Origin: Pseudomonas graminis
GTDB lineage: Bacteria; Pseudomonadota; Gammaproteobacteria; Pseudomonadales; Pseudomonadaceae
Assembly: GCF_002093745.1 (NCBI RefSeq)
Contig: NZ_MTSB01000018.1
Coordinates: forward strand, 1-64,000
Reading direction: 5' to 3'
Length of the DNA stretch: 64,000 bases
Shown here piece after piece: positions 37,271 through 44,566 of this stretch. The position numbers were made by a program, and so were the translations under genes. Within the stretch, counting starts at the first letter, position 1. Each line of letters opens with the position of its first letter. The notes below the pieces were generated by a model. It was not told the origin of the DNA. It searched no databases and saw nothing but the letters and a program-made list of their open reading frames with translations.

Positions 37271-37675
37271 ATGCCTATAGCGTTACCGAGTGCCGTAATT
37301 TATGCCCATTCACCTGGCGGTGGCCTATCAAGCGCCGACAACCCTATGACAGTTCCGGGCCGTTACGCTATCAACTCTCCGTTTAGCTACAATACGTTCA
37401 GTAAAGCGCCGATCAATTTGCCGGTCGCTGGTGTGTTTGGGCGTGTGAATGGTAATATTATTGGGGATTTAGTCATTCATGCGGATAATACGTACACGTT
37501 TACCGGGCACTATACGCTCAATAAAGATATCTATGATGCTGATAAGAGTAATCGCTCATACTGGCAAGAGACGTTGACTACGTTTTTGCATGATTTGGGG
37601 AATACCTTTGGGCACGTTGACTACACCATCAATATTATCGGCACCCAGCCGGTTGTTTTCTCCGGGAGAAAGTAA
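37271..37675 (+). CDS. Minimal colicin M-type bacteriocin/toxin (lipid II-degrading fold)
   Basis: 134 residues from the ATG at 37271 (TTGGAGAAAGA just upstream). The C-terminal 85 residues align by eye with the colicin M catalytic domain: a strand GDLVIHADNTYTFTGHYTLN, then the motif D86-x-Y88-D89, then N94-R95, and a QETLTTFL helix. Colicin M's signature is DxYDxxxxxHR and its enzyme cleaves lipid II; here the His position reads Asn and the spacing is one shorter. A full colicin M is about 271 residues, with separate translocation and receptor domains; only a 50-residue N-terminus is present. Coupled by a 1-nt overlap to a lipoprotein gene. Confidence 0.68.
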   Translation: MPIALPSAVIYAHSPGGGLSSADNPMTVPGRYAINSPFSYNTFSKAPINLPVAGVFGRVNGNIIGDLVIHADNTYTFTGHYTLNKDIYDADKSNRSYWQETLTTFLHDLGNTFGHVDYTINIIGTQPVVFSGRK

Positions 37676-37980
37676 TGTTCGTATCGGGTGGCAAATTAAT
37701 GCCATTGTGTATCTTTTTTGTTTTTGTCCTGTTGGGTGGTTGTAGCGAATCCGATCTGGAGCCCTGCCCGGATAGAGGCGAGGCGTTTTTTTCCGAGTCG
37801 ATCAACCGGTATTTGAGTGCTCATGATCGCTCGGCAGACGTAAACAGATTTACTTATGCCGGAGCTCCCCGATATGACGAGCATACGAACTGGTGGATGG
37901 TCCCGTTTGACCTAAACGGGGAGCGTTATCTGACAATGCTGAGCTGTGATGGCAAGCTGGAACTAAGTGGTCGCCCGTAA
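37675..37980 (+). CDS. Small lipoprotein, probable immunity protein for the colicin M-type toxin
   Basis: 101 residues. The signal peptide ends in the lipobox VLLGGC (lipidated Cys23), so the protein is exported and membrane-anchored. The mature part is about 78 residues with cysteines near CPDR and LSCDG. TAATG overlap with the upstream gene and GGGAG ahead of the ATG indicate coupling; an internal ATG at 37699 is an alternative start. Known colicin M immunity proteins are periplasmic and about this size. No sequence family recognised; function inferred from order and location. Confidence 0.55.
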   Translation: MFVSGGKLMPLCIFFVFVLLGGCSESDLEPCPDRGEAFFSESINRYLSAHDRSADVNRFTYAGAPRYDEHTNWWMVPFDLNGERYLTMLSCDGKLELSGRP

Positions 37981-38103
37981 TATTGGCGTTTTGATAGGGA
38001 TCGTCTCTGAACTGACCCTTTTGTAGGGGGCCAAACCTCCGGCTTTCCATCTTCTCAATTTGCGCAGATCATTCCTCCATTCCCTCACAAGAACGGACGT
38101 GTC

Positions 38104-39294
38104 ATGAACCTACCTCTGCAAGGCATCAAAGTAGTAGAGCTGGGGCAGCTCATCGCCGGGCCTTTTGCGGCGAAGATCCTGGCCGAGTTCGGTGCCGAGG
38201 TCATCAAGGTCGAGCCGCCGCTGACCGGTGATCCGTTGCGCAAATGGCGTTTACTGCACAACGGCACCTCGGTGTGGTGGGCGGTGCAGTCGCGCAACAA
38301 GCAGTCGGTGACGCTCGATCTGCGTCAACCCGAGGCGCAGGAGATGGCCCGCCGACTCATCCGTGACGCCGATGTACTGGTCGAGAACTTCCGCCCCGGC
38401 ACGCTTGAGGGCTGGGGGTTGAGCTGGGAAACACTGCATGCGCTCAACCCGAAGCTGATCATGCTCCGGGTTTCCGGCTACGGGCAGACCGGCCCTTATC
38501 GTGACCGGCCGGGTTTTGGCGTGATCGGCGAGGCAATGGGCGGTTTGCGTCATTTGTCGGGTGAGGTCGGGCGTACGCCAGTGCGTGTCGGGGTGTCGAT
38601 CGGTGATTCGCTCTCGGCGTTGCATGGCGTTATCGGCATTCTGCTGGCCCTGCGTCATCGCGAGCAGAATGGCGGAAGCGGTCAGCAGATTGACGTGGCG
38701 CTGTATGAATCGGTGTTCAACATGATGGAAAGCCTGATTCCCGAATATTCGGTGTTCAATACGGTCCGTGAGCCGGCTGGCAGCAGCCTGCCGGGCATCG
38801 CGCCGACCAATGCTTACCGCTGCAATGACGGCAAGTACGCGTTGATTGCAGGTAATGGTGACAGTATCTACCGTCGGTTGATGGAGAAAATCGGTCGCAT
38901 GGACCTGGCCAGCGATCCTGAACTCGAGCACAACGATGGTCGGGTCAGGCACGTGGCGCGCATTGATGCGGCCATCTCGACCTGGACCGCCGAGCGCTCG
39001 CTGGATGACGTGCTGGCGGCGCTCACCGAGGCGCGTATCCCGGCGGGGAAGATCTACGACGCTGCGGACATCGCCAGCGACCCGCATTACCAGGCGCGTG
39101 AAATGTTGCTGCAAAGCGCGCTGGAGGATGGCACCCCGGTTACCGTGCCCGGCATTGTGCCCAAGCTGCTGGACACGCCGGGACAGGTTCGGACACCGGC
39201 ACCGACGCTGGGTCAGCACACCGATTCGGTGCTGGAAGCGCATGGAATCGACGCTGCCACTCGCGCAGAATGGCGTCGACTGGGCATTATCTGA
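38104..39294 (+). CDS. CaiB/BaiF family CoA-transferase
   Basis: Family III CoA-transferase moving CoA between carboxylic acids. 396 residues: GIKVVELGQLIAGPFAAKIL near the start, RNKQSVTLDLRQPEAQEM, ENFRPGTLEGWGLSW, SGYGQTGPYRDRPGFGVIGEAM, and the catalytic Asp within VSIGDSLSALHG (near residue 177). Substrate acid unknown. Followed 55 nt later by a VOC protein, so the two may be co-transcribed. Confidence 0.92.
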   Translation: MNLPLQGIKVVELGQLIAGPFAAKILAEFGAEVIKVEPPLTGDPLRKWRLLHNGTSVWWAVQSRNKQSVTLDLRQPEAQEMARRLIRDADVLVENFRPGTLEGWGLSWETLHALNPKLIMLRVSGYGQTGPYRDRPGFGVIGEAMGGLRHLSGEVGRTPVRVGVSIGDSLSALHGVIGILLALRHREQNGGSGQQIDVALYESVFNMMESLIPEYSVFNTVREPAGSSLPGIAPTNAYRCNDGKYALIAGNGDSIYRRLMEKIGRMDLASDPELEHNDGRVRHVARIDAAISTWTAERSLDDVLAALTEARIPAGKIYDAADIASDPHYQAREMLLQSALEDGTPVTVPGIVPKLLDTPGQVRTPAPTLGQHTDSVLEAHGIDAATRAEWRRLGII

Positions 39295-39349
39295 TCCAGA
39301 ACTTAGCCACTGACGTAAACAGAACTCTCTTCGAAACGGAGCTGATCCC

Positions 39350-39739
39350 GTGATTGATCATCTGGACCATCTGGTACTGACCACCACCGACGTTGATGCC
39401 TGCAAGGATTTTTACGTACGCGTGATGGGCATGACCCCTGAACGTTTTCGTCAGGGCCGTCTGGCATTCCGCTTCGGCAACCAGAAAATCAACGTGCATG
39501 AGCGCGGCAAAGAATTCGAGCCCAAGGCCCATCTGCCTGTACCGGGCGCGTTGGACCTGTGTTTCATCGCCAGCATTCCGCTCGAGCAGGTGATCGAGCA
39601 CCTGGACGAGCAGGGGTGGCCGATTGTCGAAGGGCCGGTTGAGCGTACGGGGGCGACCGGGCCGATTCGCTCGGTCTATGTGCGTGACCCTGACCTGAAC
39701 CTGATTGAAATTTCCGAACAGGTCCATTCCGGCGTCTGA
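39350..39739 (+). CDS. VOC family protein (glyoxalase/dioxygenase fold)
   Basis: 129 residues from a GTG at 39350 after CGGAGCTGATCCC. One vicinal oxygen chelate domain: MIDHLDHLVLTTTDVDACKDF with the metal His8, GMTPERFRQGRLAFRFGNQKINVH, and RSVYVRDPDLNLIEISE with the terminal Glu ligand. Length suits single-domain VOC proteins. Possibly linked to the CoA-transferase, substrate not known. Confidence 0.9.
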   Translation: MIDHLDHLVLTTTDVDACKDFYVRVMGMTPERFRQGRLAFRFGNQKINVHERGKEFEPKAHLPVPGALDLCFIASIPLEQVIEHLDEQGWPIVEGPVERTGATGPIRSVYVRDPDLNLIEISEQVHSGV

Positions 39740-39763
39740 TCGGTGTCATGCCCGGTCAGCGCA

Positions 39764-40279
39764 TCAGCAGCCTTTCGCGGGCGCTCCTGCCTTCGGCACG
39801 AATGCGCTTTTGTCGCCTGGCTTGGTGATGACGTAGGCACGTCGCCACGGCTGGTCGTCTATCAGCTTCCAGCGGTGGCCGGGGCCGGTAGTGTCCTGTG
39901 CGAGCAGTACTTCCCCCGGGTGCAGCACGAAATTCTCGCCACCGGTGGTGGAAAATTCGAGTGTGCCTGAAAGGGTGATCACGTATTGCTCTTCAGGCGC
40001 GGCATGCCAGTCGTACTTCGAGTGCGCCGGGGTTTCCTTGAAGTGCAGGGCGCTGACGTCGGTTATCGCCTTCTGATCAATAGAGCCTTCAATGACGTGC
40101 GACAGATTGTCAGGCCCCGTACACAGCCTGAATGCCTTGATGCCCTCTGTCACCACGATGGGCGGTTTGGCGGCGTAGGCAGCGCTGACTGGCAACATGA
40201 CAGCCGCAGCAATCGCTGCGTAACCCGCGAGTCGGTGGACCGTCGAGCGCTCGCGGCGAAAACGATGGGTTGATGGCAT
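39764..40279 (-). CDS. Secreted cupin domain protein
   Basis: 171 residues from the ATG at 40279, with AGGAAC upstream (an in-frame start at 40303 is less likely). A signal peptide ends near ASAYA (AAYAAKP). The cupin has HSKYDWHAAPEEQYVITLSGTLEF (HxH...E metal ligands) and NFVLHPGEVLLAQDTTGPGHRWK with the second His. Function unknown, periplasmic. Confidence 0.85.
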   Translation of the reverse strand: MPSTHRFRRERSTVHRLAGYAAIAAAVMLPVSAAYAAKPPIVVTEGIKAFRLCTGPDNLSHVIEGSIDQKAITDVSALHFKETPAHSKYDWHAAPEEQYVITLSGTLEFSTTGGENFVLHPGEVLLAQDTTGPGHRWKLIDDQPWRRAYVITKPGDKSAFVPKAGAPAKGC

Positions 40280-40528
40280 AGAGCGTTCCTGAACGCGACA
40301 CACAGCGTGAGCCCTGATCGTCTGTCGCGATACTCGACACAGGGGATGGGCAGACTCGCCCGTTCCGGGAATCGAATCACATTCAGGATCGGTTAAAAAT
40401 TATCTTTAATTTCATGTCGATGCGCCTTCCTGCAACTTTCGGTCGTGTCATATCCCTCTATGTCACCTGATGCCTCCGGCTTCCTTAAGCTCATGACTCA
40501 ATCAGTCAGGCTTTCAAGGAGCCTTCGG
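40280..40528. other. Intergenic region upstream of the DUF4329 gene
   Basis: About 250 bp between divergent genes. No HrpL-type box (GGAACC with CCAC 15-16 nt on) is visible. The DUF4329 frame stays open here back to 40445 but lacks start signals. Confidence 0.4.
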
Positions 40529-41944
40529 ATGCACCTTAGAAAAATACGCAGCAAACGTTCTGTCGATCATCGTTCTTATCCCGGCATGCCAGCCCTCAGC
40601 GCACCGTTCGATCACCCTGACGAGGCGGCGCGTTACGTACATGAGCGGATAGGCAACCGACGTGATCGTGAATACGGCGGCTTCATTCTGGTTCGTGAGG
40701 ACGGCAAGTACGTCGCCACCGAGCCCATGAACGGCAGTCAGTTCAGCTTTGACCCCAACGAAGTGTTCCCGCGCAATGAGCAGGAAGGCTACGTGCTCTA
40801 TCCTGAGGGGCATGACGACTATGCAATCTACCATTCTCACCCCTCACTCCAGGCCGGGCTGCACGAATGGCCGGAAAGTGAAAAGGTCACCTACCCGAAC
40901 AGTTTTTCGGCGGGCGACATTTATGCGGTGATCGCTGATCAGGAAGTGTGCCCGGCGACTTACCTCTCAGGGCCTGACGGTTCGCTGATCAAATACACCC
41001 TGTCTCATTCTGCCGCCGAGGCAAAACTGTTCGAGCGTGTGGCAGGCCCGGTCAGCATGCCCCACGTCAGCACACTCAGCCAGGTTCACAGGGCGTTGCA
41101 GAACCTCACGCTCATGCCCAGTGATGTGGTTCGTCTACTGGCGGTCGCCGGCAATCTGGAAGTCGTGGTGCCCAGTCGCCTTTGGGGCAAGGTCGGTAAA
41201 GTGTCTGGCGATTGGCGACCGTACCCTGATCAGGCCGCTCCTGACGTTGCGGCGCCCCGGCCCATCGCTGTTTGCGAGGCTATATGGCCACCCAAAGCGC
41301 TGAGCCTCAGCCCCGACTTTGCCAGTGCCGACGCGGCCGCCCGTTACGCCCACGGTCGGCTGGGCGCGCGCGTTCACTCTCCGATCATAGGGGGTGTGCT
41401 GTTCAACCCAGCCACACGGACCTACCGGATCGACGAGCCGATTCTGGAGGACGGCTATCCGGCCTATGCGCCGTGTTCGCTTTTTCATCCGGATGCCTAT
41501 TACCGACCCCCTTTGCCGAGCGGTTACCGAATCGACGGGATGTATTTTTCGCCTGCCAATCTGCCCGGCGAAGGCGGGCATGAGACGCCGCGCCCGTTTT
41601 TCGATCCTGACGACCTGCATCGTATGTTCAGTTATCGACACAAGCCTGCACAGCCACCCAAGGGTTTGCCGATTCGCTACGGGTTTGAGATGTCGGCGGT
41701 TTATTTCTCGTCGGCTGATGGCGCATTGCTCTGTTACACCCCCAGCCGCTCCGCTCAGGAAAACCAGCTATTGCGAAGCGTATCGCGGGTGTATTCAGGG
41801 GCCGAGTCGATCCAGGCGCAACGCGTTGCCGGCACGATCAGCGCAAACGAATTCATTCGTCTTGTTGCGCGGGCCGGTCAGCTTCGCGTGCTGCAGACAA
41901 GTGAAAGCTGGCCCGATGCCGGGACGATCACTCCGGTGCCTTGA
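40529..41944 (+). CDS. Tandem DUF4329 (JAMM-like) protein
   Basis: 471 residues from the ATG at 40529, chosen because AAGGAG lies 7 nt upstream. Two copies of a DUF4329 domain occupy about 28-190 and 285-455. The first has the set expected of JAMM metal proteases: E48 in REYGGFI, H102-S-H104 in YHSHPS, and S127-x-x-D130 in FSAGDIY. The second copy keeps the fold-related pattern (GGVLFN, FFDPDDL, MSAVYFSSADGALLCYTP) but has no HxH. DUF4329 is best known as a domain of polymorphic toxins; this copy is free-standing, basic at its N-terminus, with no signal peptide and no obvious partner gene. Confidence 0.7.
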   Translation: MHLRKIRSKRSVDHRSYPGMPALSAPFDHPDEAARYVHERIGNRRDREYGGFILVREDGKYVATEPMNGSQFSFDPNEVFPRNEQEGYVLYPEGHDDYAIYHSHPSLQAGLHEWPESEKVTYPNSFSAGDIYAVIADQEVCPATYLSGPDGSLIKYTLSHSAAEAKLFERVAGPVSMPHVSTLSQVHRALQNLTLMPSDVVRLLAVAGNLEVVVPSRLWGKVGKVSGDWRPYPDQAAPDVAAPRPIAVCEAIWPPKALSLSPDFASADAAARYAHGRLGARVHSPIIGGVLFNPATRTYRIDEPILEDGYPAYAPCSLFHPDAYYRPPLPSGYRIDGMYFSPANLPGEGGHETPRPFFDPDDLHRMFSYRHKPAQPPKGLPIRYGFEMSAVYFSSADGALLCYTPSRSAQENQLLRSVSRVYSGAESIQAQRVAGTISANEFIRLVARAGQLRVLQTSESWPDAGTITPVP

Positions 41945-42150
41945 AGCGTTCGCATCAAAATGGCGCGTTACACCGATGATTCCAAAACTGAACTGCAACT
42001 GAACAATGCAGTGTCGATCCGGGAAAACCTTTGGATACCTGAACTTATCGGCTTTTTCTCCCTCTCATGCCGGTAGCCATTGATCGCGGCGGCCTGATAA
42101 GCTCGCGGCTTTACTCGTTTGCCCTTTTGGCGCATGAACAAGGAATTAGC

Positions 42151-42915
42151 ATGAAACAGCATCGGTTGGCAGCGGCGATTGCCCTGGTCGGTCTGGTACT
42201 CGCAGGTTGTGATAAGCAGGCCAGCACCGTAGAGCTGAAAACCCCAGCACAAAAAGCGTCCTATGGCATCGGTCTGAACATGGGCAAAAGCCTGGCTCAG
42301 GAAGGTATGGACGATCTGGACTCCAAGGCTGTGGCTCTGGGTATCGAAGACGCTGTCGGCAAGAAAGACCAGAAGCTCAAAGACGAAGAGCTGGTTGAAG
42401 CCTTCTCTGCACTGCAGAAGCGTTCTGAAGAGCGTCTGGCCAAGATGAGCGAAGAAGCGTCGGCAGCCGGCAAGAAGTTCCTCGAAGAAAACGGCAAGAA
42501 GGATGGCGTGGTGACCACGGCCTCCGGTCTTCAGTATCAGATCATCAAGAAAGGCGATGGCCCACAGCCAAAACCGACTGATGTTGTGACTGTTCACTAC
42601 GAAGGCAAGCTGATTGACGGCAAGGTCTTCGACAGCTCTGTTGATCGCGGCAGCCCGATTGACCTGCCAGTGGGCGGCGTGATCCCGGGTTGGGTTGAAG
42701 GCCTGCAACTGATGCACGTCGGCGAGAAGGTCAAACTCTTCATCCCGAGTGATCTGGCTTACGGTGCCCAGAGCCCGAGCCCGGCAATCCCGGCCAACTC
42801 GGTACTGGTTTTCGATCTGGAATTGCTCGGCATCAAGGATCCGGCGGCTGCACAGGCGCCTGATGCTGATGAAGAAGAATCAGCTCCAGCGGCTTCGGCT
42901 CCGGCCAAGAAGTAA
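42151..42915 (+). CDS. FKBP-type peptidyl-prolyl cis-trans isomerase, lipoprotein
   Basis: 254 residues from the ATG at 42151 (AAGGAATTAGC upstream; the frame open back to 42067 is not used). Lipobox LVLAGC (Cys20) follows a short signal. An N-terminal dimerisation helix region (KASYGIGLNMGKSLAQ, GLAK-rich) precedes the FKBP domain with VTVHYEGKLIDGKVFDSS, VIPGWVEGLQLMHVGEK and DLAYGAQSPSPAIPANSVLVF. A Pro/Ala/Glu-rich C-terminal tail closes it. FkpA/FklB-type periplasmic foldase. Ends in a strong terminator. Confidence 0.93.
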   Translation: MKQHRLAAAIALVGLVLAGCDKQASTVELKTPAQKASYGIGLNMGKSLAQEGMDDLDSKAVALGIEDAVGKKDQKLKDEELVEAFSALQKRSEERLAKMSEEASAAGKKFLEENGKKDGVVTTASGLQYQIIKKGDGPQPKPTDVVTVHYEGKLIDGKVFDSSVDRGSPIDLPVGGVIPGWVEGLQLMHVGEKVKLFIPSDLAYGAQSPSPAIPANSVLVFDLELLGIKDPAAAQAPDADEEESAPAASAPAKK

Positions 42916-42931
42916 CGCAACACCTGGCTAC

Positions 42932-42965
42932 GAAAAACGCCCTGTCTCGACAGGGCGTTTTTTTG
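42932..42965 (+). terminator. Terminator after the FKBP gene
   Basis: gaaaaacgccctgt/acagggcgttttttt: perfect GC-rich stem with a T-run of seven. Confidence 0.93.
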
Positions 42966-43280
42966 TCTGGCTTATTTCCCGAACGCTTGGCCTTCCGGGC
43001 AGTCCCACTATCATGGTTATAGGCGCGAACAGTGTTAGACAGTCCGACAGGATCAAAAAAGTCGATCCAGCCGGGAGGTCAGGCAACAGGCTTTGCGAAT
43101 TTTTTGTGAGTAAAAAACGCCCGATTTAACCGTGGCCCCCCGCTAACGGGGGGTTCAGGCGTGAAAAAAGCGGCTGTTCACAAGGTTATCCACAATAATT
43201 GTGGATAACCTTGGCACCAGGCAGGCAGATTCATATGAGCCGTGGTCTGCCCAGACATATTTTGCTGAACGGGAGTGGGT
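42966..43280. other. Intergenic region with hairpin and DnaA-box palindrome
   Basis: About 315 bp between the FKBP gene and ykvA. Holds the stem-loop ccccccgctaacgggggg (43136-43153) and the palindrome 43181-43213. The rest is AT-rich with gtgagtaaaaaacgccc; no gene supported. Confidence 0.6.
43181..43213. promoter_or_regulatory. Palindrome containing two perfect DnaA boxes
   Basis: 15-bp arms caaggttatccacaa/ttgtggataaccttg with a 3-nt centre. Each arm contains TTATCCACA, the consensus DnaA box, inverted about the centre (43186-43194 and 43200-43208). It ends 67 nt before the ykvA start. Not a terminator: no T-run and the loop is very short. Confidence 0.6.
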
Positions 43281-43730
43281 ATGAAAGCACCGTGGAATCT
43301 GATCCGTTATCTGCCCGGCGCTCGCCGCCTGCTGGCCGCCGGGCGGCTGCCGGGGTTGTTGTTTGCCGTGGCGCGCAAGGGCAACAGCGAAGGTAACCGC
43401 CTGGGCAAGCTCAAGGAAGACCTGCGTCTGCTTCAGGCGTTGTGTCTGGCCTACTGGCGTGGTGAATACCGCAGCATCAGCCCCAAGGCGATTCTGTCCA
43501 TCGTCGCAGGCTTGATGTACTTCCTCAGCCCTCTGGACGCGATACCTGACTGGATTCCGGGCCTCGGTATGCTGGATGACATCGCCGTGCTGGCCTGGGT
43601 CACGAAGCATTTGAGCGATGAGCTGGATGCATTTCGTGCCTGGCGAGCGCAGCAGTCTCCTGAAAAACTGATCGTCGTCGAGCAACTGCCCAAGACTCAG
43701 GCGCTTCTGGAGAAAGAGCGCAAGGTGTGA
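43281..43730 (+). CDS. YkvA family (DUF1232) membrane protein
   Basis: 149 residues from the ATG at 43281, with GGGAGTGGGT upstream; a GTG at 43275 is an alternative. DUF1232 signature: IVAGLMYFLSPLDAIPDWIPGLGMLDDIAVLAW, a hydrophobic turn with the YFLSPLDAIPD motif common in membrane-associated small proteins of unknown function. An N-terminal basic, Arg/Leu-rich stretch precedes it. Preceded by the DnaA-box palindrome. Confidence 0.85.
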   Translation: MKAPWNLIRYLPGARRLLAAGRLPGLLFAVARKGNSEGNRLGKLKEDLRLLQALCLAYWRGEYRSISPKAILSIVAGLMYFLSPLDAIPDWIPGLGMLDDIAVLAWVTKHLSDELDAFRAWRAQQSPEKLIVVEQLPKTQALLEKERKV

Positions 43731-43829
43731 GTCTCATGGATTGAACACAGGACATAGTGTTCCACTGTTAAGATGTCAGCATCTGAGTCAGTCTGTTCAG
43801 TATGCAGTCTTGTCGTACAAGGGGAGTCT

Positions 43830-44171
43830 ATGGACCTTCAAGTGATATCTCGTGATGGCGAGCCGGAGTACGCGGTGCTTCCGTGGGCTCAGTACCAAGC
43901 GCTTCTCAAGGCGGCAGGCCTGATCAGCAAAGCGGATCCGCTGGCGGCCGCGTCTCGCGTCGAGACAGACTCAAGTGAACTCCCCGGTTTTGACCAGTTG
44001 GGTGCATTGCGCGAGGCCAAAGGTCTTGAAGGCGCCAGCCTGGCGCGTTCCGTCGGTATCAGCCCGTCTTATCTGGATTTGATCGAAAAGGGTGTCCGTG
44101 AGCCGGATGCCGCTATCAAGCGCAGCCTTGCCTGGGAACTCGGGGTGCCCGGCTGGAAAGGTGAGTCATGA
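43830..44171 (+). CDS. XRE-family helix-turn-helix regulator with antitoxin-like N-terminus
   Basis: 113 residues from the ATG at 43830 (GGGGAG upstream). Residues 1-28 (ISRDGEPEYAVLPWAQYQAL) look like the N-terminal strand/helix of Phd/YefM-type antitoxins; the C-terminal part has an XRE helix-turn-helix (LGALREAKGLEGASLARSVG, ISPSYLDLIEKGVREPD). Its stop overlaps the next gene by 4 nt (ATGA). The combination is seen in conserved pseudomonad proteins of unknown role; toxin-antitoxin function is speculation. Confidence 0.75.
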   Translation: MDLQVISRDGEPEYAVLPWAQYQALLKAAGLISKADPLAAASRVETDSSELPGFDQLGALREAKGLEGASLARSVGISPSYLDLIEKGVREPDAAIKRSLAWELGVPGWKGES

Positions 44172-44539
44172 GCGTGCGCATCAGCCGTCAGCACTGGGAC
44201 GGGCTGTTAAGTGAGCTCGATCACGCACGCCGCCAGCGTCATCTGCTGACCTATCGCGCATTGCTGGAACGCTTGCAACTGCCCAGCCCTGCCATGCAGA
44301 CCCTGACTGCGGCCCTTGAACACCTGGCTGCAATGGACGCCCGAGCCGAACAGCCTCTGCGCAGTTCGCTGGTGATCAGCCAGGGAGCAAGCCGTCTGCC
44401 GCGTCCCGGCTTTTTTGAATGCGCCGAACGCCTGGGACGCTTTTCCGGCCCCTCAGACGGTGTCGCGGCGGCGTCCTGGCACGCATCGGAAGTGGTGCGG
44501 GTGTTCGAACACCGCTACCCGGAAGTGGAAGAGCAGTAG
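44168..44539 (+). CDS. Conserved hypothetical protein paired with the XRE regulator
   Basis: 123 residues, coupled to the XRE gene by ATGA. Mostly helical and Arg/Leu-rich, with LLTYRALLERLQLPSPAMQT, a winged-helix-like arrangement, then LVISQGASRLPRPGFFECAERLGRF, a beta strand followed by a helix resembling the small alpha/beta module of some predicted nucleic-acid enzymes. Function unknown. Convergent with the EAL-CBS-GGDEF gene. Confidence 0.6.
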   Translation: MSVRISRQHWDGLLSELDHARRQRHLLTYRALLERLQLPSPAMQTLTAALEHLAAMDARAEQPLRSSLVISQGASRLPRPGFFECAERLGRFSGPSDGVAAASWHASEVVRVFEHRYPEVEEQ

Positions 44540-44566
44540 GCGGCTTCAAGTCAACCTGATCTGCCC

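Noticed and set aside
40280..40528. HrpL-dependent promoter (hrp box) ahead of the DUF4329 gene
   Set aside because: I looked for GGAACC followed 15-16 nt later by CCAC and did not find it, so type III secretion control is not supported.
43136..43153. ccccccgctaacgggggg hairpin as a terminator
   Set aside because: No T-run follows it and the FKBP gene already ends in a strong terminator at 42932-42965; kept only as a hairpin of unknown role.
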